A DNA stretch of 64,000 nt from Candidatus Scybalocola faecipullorum (GTDB lineage Bacteria > Bacillota > Clostridia > Lachnospirales > Lachnospiraceae): contig DVJY01000047.1 in the NCBI GenBank assembly GCA_018716485.1, positions 1-64,000 on the forward strand, in the 5' to 3' direction. Shown here piece by piece: positions 1-8,211 of this stretch (position 1 is the stretch's first letter; every line of letters starts with the position of its first letter). Under the pieces are notes generated by a model. That model saw nothing but the letters and a program-made list of their open reading frames with translations. It was not told the DNA's origin and did not search any database. Both the position numbers and the translations under genes were made by a program.

Positions 1-277
1 TAGCGTCGGTGTACAAGGGGCAATACGCCTCAGCCCTGTAAATTCGCCTGTTTTCTGCGTTATCCTCAGTCAGCGTACGTCCAGTACGCTTCCATCGCCT
101 GCCTTGAAAACAGGCGAATTTTCGAGGGCTGAGGTCGCAGAGTCAAAAATGAGCTGATTTGTGTTCCTGCAAGGCACTTGAACGACGCGTACAGGGCGTA
201 CGCGGAGTGAAGGTAACGCAGCAGGGGCGCAAATTCAGCCATTTTTGACCGTATTGTCCCTTGGTACACCGACGCTA
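1..277. repeat. Large three-armed palindromic repeat element
   Basis: Positions 1-27 pair with 250-277 as an imperfect inverted repeat beginning TAGCGTCGGTGTAC. Inside it, 28-55 pairs with 106-134 and 143-161 pairs with 230-248, so the strand can fold into an outer stem carrying two long arms. Both arm tips carry GCGTAC/GTACGC, and the left half resembles the reverse complement of the right half (for example TGCGTTAYCCTCA). The element therefore looks like two inverted copies of a unit of about 138 bases. It carries no convincing gene. The right end supplies the last codons and stop of the membrane-protein gene next to it, suggesting insertion. It could be a MITE-like or REP-like element or a structured RNA. 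No transposase is visible. Confidence 0.75.
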
Positions 278-912
278 CACATTGCCAGAATACATACGGC
301 CGTCACCGCTGTTTCTGCAGCAATGGCCCATACCGGATCAAATCCGTTGCCGCCCATGCTCTGGCGTATATACATACCCCACATGACCGGCACACAGGCC
401 GCATCTGCCCCGTATATTTCCGGGATAATAAAGCCGAACGTTTCCGCCATGATCAGTATGGCCGTACTGACAATCCTCCTGCCGGTACACAGCATCAGCG
501 CCGCAAATAAAAAAAGTACCATCACACCGTGAACCATGACTAAAATCACTGCCATCATCCGCCCGCTGCCGACACCCGCGCCTGCGATCGCATACATCAG
601 TATACTGTGGACAGCGCTTAAAATCAGCAGATTTCCCACAATACTCAGCCACCAGCGAAGCCCGGAACCGTACCTGAATACAGTGACCTCCCGCATTTTC
701 AGTTTTCCGTCAATCATATAGCCTGCGGCAAACCAAAGAGGAAACAGCAGCCACAGCCGGTACACAAGCTGAATAAAATCTACGCTGCCCTCTGTCTCCG
801 GCACTTCAAGACCGAACAGCACCGGCACTTCAAGCAGGGAAAACGTATGAACAAGCCACAAGACTGCTGCGGACAGCGCTGCTGCCGCACCATAAAATTT
901 TATATTTTTCAT
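235..912 (-). CDS. Multi-pass membrane protein, ABC-2 permease-like
   Basis: This 225-residue, very hydrophobic protein has about six predicted membrane segments and no catalytic motif. Size and hydropathy resemble the small permease subunits of bacteriocin-immunity or ABC-2 exporters, but I do not recognise a specific family. It starts at the ATG at 912, directly after the stop of the related upstream membrane ORF, as in two-permease operons. The last 13 or so codons (from SVGVPRDN to the stop) lie inside the palindromic element at the window start, so the natural C-terminus has probably been replaced. No ATPase partner is nearby and the upstream permease lacks a normal start, so the pair may be a non-functional remnant. 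Confidence 0.55.
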   Translation of the reverse strand: MKNIKFYGAAAALSAAVLWLVHTFSLLEVPVLFGLEVPETEGSVDFIQLVYRLWLLFPLWFAAGYMIDGKLKMREVTVFRYGSGLRWWLSIVGNLLILSAVHSILMYAIAGAGVGSGRMMAVILVMVHGVMVLFLFAALMLCTGRRIVSTAILIMAETFGFIIPEIYGADAACVPVMWGMYIRQSMGGNGFDPVWAIAAETAVTAVCILAMCSVGVPRDNTVKNG

Positions 913-1470
913 TTATGACCGCCCGCCAATCGAAGCTTTAAAATCAGTAAACCGGATCAACAGACCAAACAACAGCATCAGCGCCAAAATAATCACACCG
1001 TAAAACGAATATGTAAATCCCAGTGTCCAGTCATATGCCGGTTCATGATTGCACAAAATACAATTTGCCAACAGAGAATATTTAATATCAAAATACATCA
1101 TTTCACTGATCATAAAAAAGCCGAACGCGTGAACCTCAAGGGCACAGGCGCTTCCCACAAAACGGTGGACATTAAGATTAAGGACAAACATCAGCAGCGC
1201 CAGCAGCATACTATATAAAAATATCAGCAAAAACGCATGACATACTGCCTCCCACGGCTGCCACTGAGTGATCAGTGTGGCGGATGGCATCGGAAACCCT
1301 TTGAGTGAAGCGCTTGCCGGTGAAAATTTTGCCATAACATATATAGGCGTGCTCCATATATTGCCTGCAAAGCAAAAAGGCGCTGAAGCCGCAGCCGATA
1401 CAAGAAAAATGATGCCGTAAAAAAGCGGGCAGCTTTCGCTGCCCGCTTGGCAAATCTCTTTATTATTCAA
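913..1470 (-). pseudogene. 5'-truncated membrane protein (ABC permease remnant)
   Basis: The reading frame codes for a hydrophobic protein with about four membrane segments, similar in style to its downstream neighbour. There is no ATG start: the frame opens at a TTG at 1470 inside the last codons of the NlpC/P60 gene. Its first 20 or so codons overlap that gene's rho-independent terminator (1419-1448). The clearly protein-like part starts near FYGIIFLVS. I infer that a deletion removed the original start, and probably an ATPase gene, and joined the remainder to the wall-hydrolase gene. An AGGTGA sequence about 9 bases before the TTG leaves translational coupling possible, so it could still be expressed. 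Confidence 0.45.
1419..1448 (-). terminator. Rho-independent terminator of the NlpC/P60 gene
   Basis: On the minus strand an 11-bp stem AAGCGGGCAGC closes a GAAA tetraloop and is followed by a run of six T. It lies just after the stop at 1463. Confidence 0.9.
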
Positions 1471-3352
1471 TAACTCTGTTCACCTGGATCGGTGTTCTGT
1501 AATTCACATTTGAAATAATAATACCTGTGCTCGGTGAACTTGCATGGATGACTTGGCCGTTGCCAATGTACAGTGCCACATGGCTTGCATATCCGCTGGA
1601 ACCATAGAAAACTAAGTCGCCCGGCTGAGCCTCAGACAATGAAATGGCGCGTCCGTTGCTTCTCTGTGCATCTGCCGTACGGTTTAACTGAATACCGAAG
1701 TTTAAAAATACCTGCTGTGTAAAACCGGAACAGTCAACACCTGTATTCAAGTCATTGCCGCCCCATACATACGGATTTCCCAGGAACTGCTTCGCGAATG
1801 CGACCACCGCATCGCCTGTTGTCGACTCTGCACCCGGATTCGGATTTGTCGTCGTCAAATATTCACTGGAAATATAACCTGTGCTGTTGCCGTATTTAAC
1901 TTTACTCCAGCCGTTGCTTCCCACACCGATTCTTGTAATACTTCCGTTTTTCACAAGAGATCCGATGATTGAGTAATTTGTGCCTGCGCCCTTTCGGATA
2001 TTCACACCGGCGGTCGCCCATACAGTTTCATTGACCTCTTTATATGTTGCATCACTGCTCGGTTTTGATGCATCTGATGTATCAGAACCTGAATTTGAAT
2101 TGGATGATGAACCGATCTTTATGTACTGGGAAGAAACATAGCCTGTCACAGACTTGCCGTTAATCTTAGCTGTGATTTTATACCAGTCACCGCTTGTCCC
2201 CTGAATTGTTACTGACGCATCTTCTTTCAAAGACCCAATCACTGCATAGTTTGTGCCTGCGCCTTTTCTTACATTAAGCGCATAAGCTGTGACTGTGCCT
2301 GTCTTTCCTTTATTCTTATCTGTTGTCTCTGAACTACCTGCATTATTTGAATCCGACGGTTTTTCGTCAGTCAGATCAATATATTCTGCAAACACATAAC
2401 CTGTGACAGATTTACCGTTTAACGTTGTCTTAATCTGATACCAGTCACCGCTTGTGCCTGTAATCTCCACAACCATATTTTTAGAAAGAGAACCGATCAC
2501 TGACGATGATGTCGTCGCTTTACTTCTTACATTCAGCGCGGTAACGTTGCACTTGCCGTTCTTCCCGTCAGCTTCCTGAGCGCTGCCTGAACTTCCGGAA
2601 GAACTGCTGCTGCCGCCCACAGTGATGTACTCTGCAAACACATAGCCTGTCTTTCCATCAGCGCTGATTTTGTACCAGTCACCTTCTGTAGAAAGAATCT
2701 CAACTTTATCGCCCTGTCTTAATAAACCGATAACTGATGTGGTCGTGCCCACACCTTTACGGATATTCAAAGCGCTGACATTACATGTGCCGCTTTGTCC
2801 TGAAACATTATGATCTGAAGAACTGCTGCTGCCTGAAGAACTGCTGCCAAGTGTGATATATTCACCTGAAACATAACCTGTCAAAGAACCTGACTGAATT
2901 TTGTACCAGCCATTGGACTCAGTGGAAAGGATTGTTACTTTAGCGCCTTCATATAATAAACCGATTACATTGGTTGATGTGCCTATGCCTGCACGGACAT
3001 TAAGCGCTGATGCATTCACCGTGCCGGTGCTTCCTGAAACATCTGCTGTCTGTCCGTTGACTGAAACATACTGAGATGAAACGTATCCTTCCTTACCGTT
3101 CACTTCAACCTTGTACCAGTCACCTTCTGTAGAAAGGACCGTAATCTTAGTACCTTCACTGATCGTATTAATTCTATCATAACTTGTTGACGGGCCGCTT
3201 CTGACATTCAGCGCACTGGCTGTGACTGTACCTGTCGTGGCCGCCTGCGACATCAATGTATTTGCCGGATTAAAACTTAAACCGCCGATTAAAGCAAGTG
3301 TCAATGCCACTGTTGCTGCGGTTTTTCGTGTAAATCTGCTTAATTTGACCAT
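1463..3352 (-). CDS. Secreted cell-wall hydrolase: six SH3b domains plus NlpC/P60
   Basis: This is a secreted peptidoglycan hydrolase, expected to cleave stem peptides in or near the wall. A basic N-terminus and hydrophobic stretch form a signal peptide of about 40 residues. Six bacterial SH3 (SH3b) repeats follow, each beginning with an ALNVR/ALNIR-type motif and ending GYV..(E/Q)Y, separated by Ser/Gly/Asp-rich linkers. The last 120 or so residues are an NlpC/P60 domain with catalytic Cys in VDCSGF, His in SHVALYIG and a third polar His in VIHASS. The start is uncertain: ATG at 3352 is preferred, though in-frame GTG (3364) and TTG (3367) lie just upstream and no ideal ribosome site is visible. 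It is monocistronic, with its own terminator, and its linkers are highly repetitive at DNA level. Confidence 0.92.
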   Translation of the reverse strand: MVKLSRFTRKTAATVALTLALIGGLSFNPANTLMSQAATTGTVTASALNVRSGPSTSYDRINTISEGTKITVLSTEGDWYKVEVNGKEGYVSSQYVSVNGQTADVSGSTGTVNASALNVRAGIGTSTNVIGLLYEGAKVTILSTESNGWYKIQSGSLTGYVSGEYITLGSSSSGSSSSSDHNVSGQSGTCNVSALNIRKGVGTTTSVIGLLRQGDKVEILSTEGDWYKISADGKTGYVFAEYITVGGSSSSSGSSGSAQEADGKNGKCNVTALNVRSKATTSSSVIGSLSKNMVVEITGTSGDWYQIKTTLNGKSVTGYVFAEYIDLTDEKPSDSNNAGSSETTDKNKGKTGTVTAYALNVRKGAGTNYAVIGSLKEDASVTIQGTSGDWYKITAKINGKSVTGYVSSQYIKIGSSSNSNSGSDTSDASKPSSDATYKEVNETVWATAGVNIRKGAGTNYSIIGSLVKNGSITRIGVGSNGWSKVKYGNSTGYISSEYLTTTNPNPGAESTTGDAVVAFAKQFLGNPYVWGGNDLNTGVDCSGFTQQVFLNFGIQLNRTADAQRSNGRAISLSEAQPGDLVFYGSSGYASHVALYIGNGQVIHASSPSTGIIISNVNYRTPIQVNRVIE

Positions 3353-3429
3353 TTTCCTTTTCACCAACTTTTGTTTAAGATTATTACGAATTTGTTACAG
3401 GTCTATTATATCAGCGTAAAATATTGTTG

Positions 3430-4272
3430 TCAACCTTGAAAATAATTTTTAATTTTTCCGTCAACAATCTGTACCTTCTTATTTTTCAAAAGACGCCCGA
3501 CAGCTCTCTTAAATGCCGCCTTGCTCATGCCTGTCTCCCGCTCGATGACTTCCGGGGAGGCCTTTTCCGTAAAAGGCAGTGTCCCGCAGTAACTGTCCAA
3601 AAGTTCCATAATTTTTTCAGCGTCAATATCTATTTGAATATAAGCTTTTTCCTGAAGGCTCAGTTCCAGCTTTCCGTCATCTCTGACCCTGACTACACGG
3701 GCTTTCACATGATCTCCGATCCTGCACGCCCCGTGCAGATTCTTCTTCGGAATCATCCCATGATATTGATTATCAACCGCCACAAAGACGCCAAGGGTCT
3801 CATGGATCTGATAAACCGTACCCTCAGCCGTATCATCTTTAACATAATTATGATCGGTCGTCAAATACTCGTAAATCTTCATCGTCGCGCATAACCGCCG
3901 GCTTTTATCAATATATAACGCCATCAAATACTGATGTCCCGGTACAACTTTCACTGTCTGTTCTTTAAATGGAAGAAACAGGTCTTTTTCCAGACCCCAG
4001 CCGACGAAAGCGCCGATGCCCGTCACTTCCTTAACCGTGAGCATCCGTACCTGTCCCAGCATAATCTCCGGTTCCTCTGTCGTCGCAATCAGCCGGTCAT
4101 CAGAATCTCTGTAAATGAATACTTCCAATTTTGTCCCGATATCACAGCCGAGCGGGACATACTTTTTCGGCAAAAGTACGCCTTCCCCTTCTTTGGCGTC
4201 ATCTCTTAAATAAACGCCGAAACTTTTTTTCTTAAAAACTTCCAATACCTGTTTTTTTCCTAATTCAATCAT
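3430..4272 (-). CDS. cvfB: CvfB/YitL-like S1 RNA-binding protein
   Basis: The 280-residue protein matches the CvfB family in length and layout: tandem S1-like OB folds (about residues 1-60, 65-135 and 140-215) followed by a C-terminal winged-helix domain containing GMSKAAFKRAVGRLLK. Family members bind RNA and affect virulence-factor expression in Staphylococcus. The cellular role in Clostridia is not settled. Recognisable S1 features include GVFVAVDNQYHGMIP and VRVRDDGKLELSL. It starts at an ATG with a GGAGGCACATC-type ribosome site. It stands alone between the wall hydrolase and the tRNA-Gln gene. Confidence 0.88.
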   Translation of the reverse strand: MIELGKKQVLEVFKKKSFGVYLRDDAKEGEGVLLPKKYVPLGCDIGTKLEVFIYRDSDDRLIATTEEPEIMLGQVRMLTVKEVTGIGAFVGWGLEKDLFLPFKEQTVKVVPGHQYLMALYIDKSRRLCATMKIYEYLTTDHNYVKDDTAEGTVYQIHETLGVFVAVDNQYHGMIPKKNLHGACRIGDHVKARVVRVRDDGKLELSLQEKAYIQIDIDAEKIMELLDSYCGTLPFTEKASPEVIERETGMSKAAFKRAVGRLLKNKKVQIVDGKIKNYFQG

Positions 4273-4330
4273 GATGTGCCTCCGTTCTGTTTTTTATTTG
4301 ACCATGCGCCGCCGCAAAATATTTCATGCA

Positions 4331-4366
4331 GCAGAATATTTTTTATATGCAGAATATTTTTTATAT
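4331..4366. repeat. Tandem duplication of an 18-bp A/T-rich unit
   Basis: GCAGAATATTTTTTATAT occurs twice back to back, between the tRNA terminator and cvfB. It is upstream of cvfB and may affect its promoter region. No function is evident. Confidence 0.7.
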
Positions 4367-4369
4367 AAA

Positions 4370-4405
4370 GAAAAAAGACATCTTATCATCTCTGATAAGA
4401 TGTCT
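4370..4405 (-). terminator. Rho-independent terminator of tRNA-Gln
   Basis: AGACATCTTATCA pairs with TGATAAGATGTCT around a four-base loop (4376-4405). On the minus strand the stem is followed directly by six T (4370-4375). It lies just after the tRNA 3' end. Confidence 0.92.
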
Positions 4406-4409
4406 CATA

Positions 4410-4481
4410 CTGGGCTGGCAGGATTCGAACCTGCAAATGCTGGAGTCAGAGTCCAGTGCCTTGCCGTTTGGCGACAGCCCA
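4410..4481 (-). tRNA. tRNA-Gln (anticodon CUG)
   Basis: The 72-base minus-strand gene folds as a cloverleaf. The acceptor stem pairs TGGGCTG with CAGCCCA-type bases, the anticodon arm CTGGA/TCCAG has loop CTCTGAC giving anticodon CTG, and the T arm carries GGTTCGAATCC. CCA is not encoded. It has its own promoter and terminator, so it is a single-gene unit. Anticodon CUG reads CAG, a minor Gln isoacceptor next to the UUG form. Confidence 0.95.
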
Positions 4482-4500
4482 TCACCTGTTGACAAAGTGT

Positions 4501-4529
4501 ATTATATACCATCACCTTGAATTTGGCAA
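4501..4529 (-). promoter_or_regulatory. Sigma-A promoter of tRNA-Gln
   Basis: On the minus strand TTGCCA (4524-4529) and a perfect TATAAT (4501-4506) are separated by 17 bases. The start point would lie about 12 bases before the mature tRNA. Confidence 0.88.
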
Positions 4530-4611
4530 GCCCTTTTTTTATTTTTTTTGCATTTTATTTGAATTATTTGAAAAATTTATACCGCTTCCGCCATCATATG
4601 ATAAACTGCCG

Positions 4612-5781
4612 TCATGTAAAACTGTTTTCCATCGTAATGACACACTGGCATCGGCTGTCAAATGCCCTGACTTTTTCCATAATGTCAAACATCAGCTGAT
4701 TCCGCTGCTCGTCTGAATAAGCATGCGGTACGACCACATCAAAAATAAGATTGATATGATTTTCCCCGTTGACCATTCTGAAATCATGGGTGCTGGCCTG
4801 TTCATCTAAATTGCGGACAATTTCATCAATTTTTTCTCTGTACTGAACTACACGCTGATCTGCAACTTCAATCGGATCCATATGAATGACAAGAAATACG
4901 CCGGTCTTTTTCGTCACTTCCCTCTCGATACGGTCGATTAATTCATGAGACTCCTCAATATCCGCATGGTTGGATACTTCCGCATGAATCGTTGCCATCG
5001 ACCGGGTCGGACCGTAGTTATGTACGATCAGATCATGGCTGCCCAAAATTCCATCATAGCTTTCCACCAGCGTTTTGATTTCCTTAACAAGCTTTGGATC
5101 TGCAGATTCGCCCAGAAGGGGACGGATCGTATCTCTGGCAATGCCGATACCCGCCCATATAACAATCAGCGCAACTGCAAAACCGATCCAGCCATCAATA
5201 TTTAAATGGAAAAAATTGAAAATGAGCAGCGATACGATTGTCGCCGACGTGGTCAGTACATCGCCCATCGCGTCTGCTGCCGTTGCTTTCATCACAGACG
5301 AATTGATACGTTCTCCCAGCTTGCGGTTAAACAGACTGAGCCATACTTTCACACCGACAGACATAAGCAAAATCACCAGTGATACTGTGCTGAAACTCAG
5401 CGTCTCCGGGTGAAGGATTTTGCCAAAAGCACTTTGGGCACATGAAAAACCAACCTGAAGTACAAGAAAGGCAACAATAAAGGCCGCAATGTATTCATAG
5501 CGTTCATGTCCGAACGGATGCTCGTCATCCGGCGGACGGTTGGCCAGCTTGGCGCCGATCAGCGATATGATCGATGAAACAGCATCTGTCATATTATTAA
5601 ATGCGTCTGCCAGTACGGCGATGGAACCGGACAGCAGTCCGATGATCCCTTTTGCAGCAAATAAAAGCAGATTGCAGACGATGCCCACAATACCGGCAAA
5701 TACACCGTAGGCTGCACGCACATCACTGTTTTCCGTATTTTTATAGTCTTTTACAAAAAGTTTCACAAGCAAATTTGTCAT
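4612..5781 (-). CDS. Cation diffusion facilitator family transporter
   Basis: This membrane antiporter exports divalent metals (Zn, Mn, Co or Fe in the family) against protons. Five to six membrane helices occupy about residues 25-220. The metal site is visible as the ADAFNN motif in helix 2 and the matching polar residues in helix 5 (AAD.MGDVL). HPFGHERYEY is the usual loop between helices 2 and 3. Residues after about 225 form the cytoplasmic metallochaperone-like dimerisation domain, with a longer C-terminal extension typical of Clostridial members. The start is the ATG at 5781, seven bases after GGAGG. The TTG two codons upstream is less likely. Substrate metal cannot be assigned from sequence alone. 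Confidence 0.92.
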   Translation of the reverse strand: MTNLLVKLFVKDYKNTENSDVRAAYGVFAGIVGIVCNLLLFAAKGIIGLLSGSIAVLADAFNNMTDAVSSIISLIGAKLANRPPDDEHPFGHERYEYIAAFIVAFLVLQVGFSCAQSAFGKILHPETLSFSTVSLVILLMSVGVKVWLSLFNRKLGERINSSVMKATAADAMGDVLTTSATIVSLLIFNFFHLNIDGWIGFAVALIVIWAGIGIARDTIRPLLGESADPKLVKEIKTLVESYDGILGSHDLIVHNYGPTRSMATIHAEVSNHADIEESHELIDRIEREVTKKTGVFLVIHMDPIEVADQRVVQYREKIDEIVRNLDEQASTHDFRMVNGENHINLIFDVVVPHAYSDEQRNQLMFDIMEKVRAFDSRCQCVITMENSFT

Positions 5782-5840
5782 CTTCAAACCTCCCGAGTCT
5801 GCGAAACTGTCCCGCCGGTCCGTCCGCTCAGACTAAAATA

Positions 5841-5870
5841 GAAGCCCGAACAAAACAATGCTCAGGCTTT
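5841..5870 (-). terminator. Probable terminator of the amino acid ABC operon
   Basis: AAGCCTGA pairs imperfectly with TTCGGGCTT on the minus strand, followed by CTATTTTAG, immediately after the ATPase gene stop. The stem is short, so this is a moderate call. Confidence 0.5.
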
Positions 5871-5878
5871 TCTATCTA

Positions 5879-6553
5879 TTATATCGTTCCGGCTTTTACT
5901 GTCAATACTCTGTCGGAAACTTTTTCAACAAAAGGCATATCATGGCTGATAACCAAAATTCCTTTGCCCTGTGCAGCAAGCTTCCTGATGGTCTTAACCA
6001 TCTCGCCTGTCGTCTGCGGATCCAGCGCTGCCGTCGGCTCGTCAAAGCAGATCAGCTTCGGATCAACCACACATGTCCGGGCAATGGCAACACGCTGTTT
6101 CTGTCCGCCGGACAGTTCAAAGGGCATCTGATTAATTTTATCTTCCAGCCCCAGACTTTGCAGCATCCGGGTCGCTTTGGCCACAGCTTCGGCTTTCGGC
6201 ATCTTATGTACATTAATCAGCGCCGCAGTAACATTCTCCAGCACCGTCATATGCGGAAAAAGGTGATAACTCTGAAAAACCATACCCAGATGTCTGCGGA
6301 TCTGATAAAGTTCCCTTTTCCCGGCATAACTCATCGCCCCATTTTCTTCTTTACATATGTACTGCCCGTCAATGCATATACTGCCCCGGTCCGCCTTCTC
6401 CAGACCGGTCACACACCGGATAATCGTCGTCTTTCCTGCGCCCGACTGTCCGAGGAGAGAAACAACTTCACCCTGCGCCACTTTAAAACTGATATTTTTT
6501 AACACCTGTGTACCTTTAAATGATTTACACAGTCCTTCTACTTCTAACAGCAT
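5879..6553 (-). CDS. Polar amino acid ABC transporter, ATP-binding protein
   Basis: This is the ATPase of a polar amino acid importer (HisP/GlnQ family), 224 residues, cytoplasmic. Walker A is GQSGAGKTT, the signature is LSGGQKQR and Walker B is LICFDEPTAALD, with the switch His in VISHD. The start is taken as the second Met (6553), which has GAGGAG eight bases upstream. The upstream ATG at 6559 is too close to the ribosome site. It overlaps or abuts the permease gene and is the last gene of a three-gene operon (binding protein, permease, ATPase). Confidence 0.93.
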   Translation of the reverse strand: MLLEVEGLCKSFKGTQVLKNISFKVAQGEVVSLLGQSGAGKTTIIRCVTGLEKADRGSICIDGQYICKEENGAMSYAGKRELYQIRRHLGMVFQSYHLFPHMTVLENVTAALINVHKMPKAEAVAKATRMLQSLGLEDKINQMPFELSGGQKQRVAIARTCVVDPKLICFDEPTAALDPQTTGEMVKTIRKLAAQGKGILVISHDMPFVEKVSDRVLTVKAGTI

Positions 6554-6558
6554 CTGCA

Positions 6559-7209
6559 TTACTCCTCGTAATAAACTTTCTTCTCCGCCATATTCAGCAG
6601 CTTTGTAATAATTGCCGTGATTATTAAATAAATAATTCCGACAACGATATACGGCGTGATTGTTACATCTCTGGTGGAAATGCTTCTGGCAATTTTGAAA
6701 ATCTCTGTCAGACCAAGGGCATAGACAAGCGATGTATCTTTAATTAATGTAATAATTTCGTTGCCGATGGATGGCAGTGTCCGCTTAATGACCTGAGGCA
6801 GCACAATTTTGATATTCATCTGCCAGCTGGTAAATCCGAGCAGTCTTGCCGCTTCCAGCTGTCCTTTTTCAACAGACTGGATACCGGAGCGGAAAATTTC
6901 CGCAAAATACGCGGCGTAGTTTAACACAAATGCCAGATAGACATACGGCAGTCTCATCCGCCCGAACAGCTGAATACCTACCGCCGGCAGTCCGAAAAAG
7001 ATTAAAAACATCTGCAGCAGCAGCGGCGTGCCTCTAAGCACCCATGTATAAATGCCCAGCGCGCCGCTGAGAATTTTATTTTTTGAAACTCTGCCCATGG
7101 CGACAAGCGCGCCTAAAGGCAGGGATAAAACAAGCGTAACTGCAAATGTTCCGAAAGTAACGCCCAGTCCGTCTAAAATCTGAGGAAATATCTGAATGAT
7201 ATAGGCCAT
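6559..7209 (-). CDS. Polar amino acid ABC transporter, permease
   Basis: This is a 216-residue inner-membrane permease of the HisM/GlnP family with five predicted helices. The coupling-helix EAA motif is visible as EAARLLGFTSWQMNIKIVLPQ. Only one permease gene is present, so the channel is expected to be a homodimer. It lies 24 bases downstream of the binding-protein gene and is directly followed by the ATPase gene. The expected substrate is a polar amino acid and cannot be fixed further. Confidence 0.92.
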   Translation of the reverse strand: MAYIIQIFPQILDGLGVTFGTFAVTLVLSLPLGALVAMGRVSKNKILSGALGIYTWVLRGTPLLLQMFLIFFGLPAVGIQLFGRMRLPYVYLAFVLNYAAYFAEIFRSGIQSVEKGQLEAARLLGFTSWQMNIKIVLPQVIKRTLPSIGNEIITLIKDTSLVYALGLTEIFKIARSISTRDVTITPYIVVGIIYLIITAIITKLLNMAEKKVYYEE

Positions 7210-7233
7210 AGTTAATCCCTCTGCTCCCCGTTA

Positions 7234-8082
7234 TTATTTGACAATATCTTCACCAAACCACTTTTCGGAAATCTCCGCTGCTGTGCCGTCTGCTTTCAAT
7301 TCGTCAAAAGCCTGATTGATGGCATCGCAAAGTGCTGTATCTTCTTTGCGGCATCCGACGCCGTATTCTTCTGTTCCAAGATTTTCATCGAGAATACGGT
7401 ACTGAGACGGGTCGTCCTTATGGGAAATAACATAGTTTAAAAGTACACTGTCCGCAATCACTGCATCAGAACGGCCTGCTTCCATATCCATGATCGCCAT
7501 ATCATTAGTCGCAAATTCCGGCCTGTCGGCAAATGTGGCCGCAAGATCCGGGTGGGCGTCAATAGCGTCCACCGCGCTGGAATTTTCCTGAGCTGCAACA
7601 ACTTTGCCGGCAAGATCATCCAGCGTCTCAATGCCCGAATCTGCCATCGTCACAACGACCTGTTCATTATCCAAATACGGATTTGTAAATAAAACTTCTT
7701 CTTTTCTTTCATCTGTGATCGAATAACCGTTCCAGATCAGGTCGATGTTGCCCTGATTTAATTCCTGCTCTTTCATCGTCCATTCAATCGTCTGGAACTC
7801 TACCGGAATACCAAGTTTTTCTCCGACAGCATTTGCCATATCGATATCAAATCCCGCAAGATCGCCGTTCTCATCGATAAAGCCCATTGGCGCAAAAGTA
7901 TCATCCACACCGATAATTAACTTATCATAGTCCAATGCCGCTGCCTGTGTATCCTGGCCGTCCGCCTGCTGTGATGTATCTGATGCCGGCGCGTCAGTCT
8001 GAGCGCTGTCTGCGTTGCCGCCGCATGCCGTCAGCATCATTGCTGCTGCCGCTGTCCATAAAACCGCTGATATTTTTTTCAT
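7234..8082 (-). CDS. Polar amino acid ABC transporter, substrate-binding lipoprotein
   Basis: This extracytoplasmic lipoprotein captures the substrate for the downstream permease and ATPase. The lipobox MLTACGG places the lipidated Cys near residue 20, followed by a Ser/Ala/Gln/Asp-rich linker. The rest is a two-lobed SBP family 3 domain, with GFDIDMANAV and NLGTEEYGVG as typical motifs. The start is the ATG at 8082, with GGAGGAG six to ten bases upstream. A longer reading frame to 8130 would add an Arg-rich tail that hides the signal peptide. The leader contains a perfect hairpin (8110-8130). Confidence 0.93.
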   Translation of the reverse strand: MKKISAVLWTAAAAMMLTACGGNADSAQTDAPASDTSQQADGQDTQAAALDYDKLIIGVDDTFAPMGFIDENGDLAGFDIDMANAVGEKLGIPVEFQTIEWTMKEQELNQGNIDLIWNGYSITDERKEEVLFTNPYLDNEQVVVTMADSGIETLDDLAGKVVAAQENSSAVDAIDAHPDLAATFADRPEFATNDMAIMDMEAGRSDAVIADSVLLNYVISHKDDPSQYRILDENLGTEEYGVGCRKEDTALCDAINQAFDELKADGTAAEISEKWFGEDIVK

Positions 8083-8109
8083 TTTCTTTCTCCTCCGCCT
8101 GTATATTTC

Positions 8110-8130
8110 ATGTCTCTGTATGAGAGACAT
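8110..8130 (-). other. Perfect hairpin in the leader of the amino acid ABC operon
   Basis: ATGTCTCT and AGAGACAT flank a five-base loop, 28 bases before the start codon and downstream of the predicted promoter. On the plus strand it is followed by TTTCTTTTTT and would look like a terminator, but no plus-strand gene precedes it. Its role in the minus-strand leader is unknown. Confidence 0.6.
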
Positions 8131-8155
8131 TTCTTTTTTAGGTTATCACTTTACT

Positions 8156-8184
8156 AGAGTAGCGTATAGTCTGTGAAAAGTCAA
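8156..8184 (-). promoter_or_regulatory. Candidate promoter of the amino acid ABC operon
   Basis: TTGACT (8179-8184) and TACTCT (8156-8161) lie 17 bases apart on the minus strand, upstream of the leader hairpin. The -10 box is weak, so this is tentative. Confidence 0.5.
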
Positions 8185-8211
8185 GCGGATTTTGTAAAAA
8201 TATGGCTGTTC

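Noticed and set aside
3424..3894. Plus-strand frame of 156 codons opposite cvfB
   Set aside because: It is a shadow of cvfB, which has clear S1 and winged-helix features.
8110..8130. Plus-strand terminator
   Set aside because: The hairpin and following T run look like a terminator on the plus strand, but no plus-strand gene precedes it. It is recorded as a leader hairpin instead.
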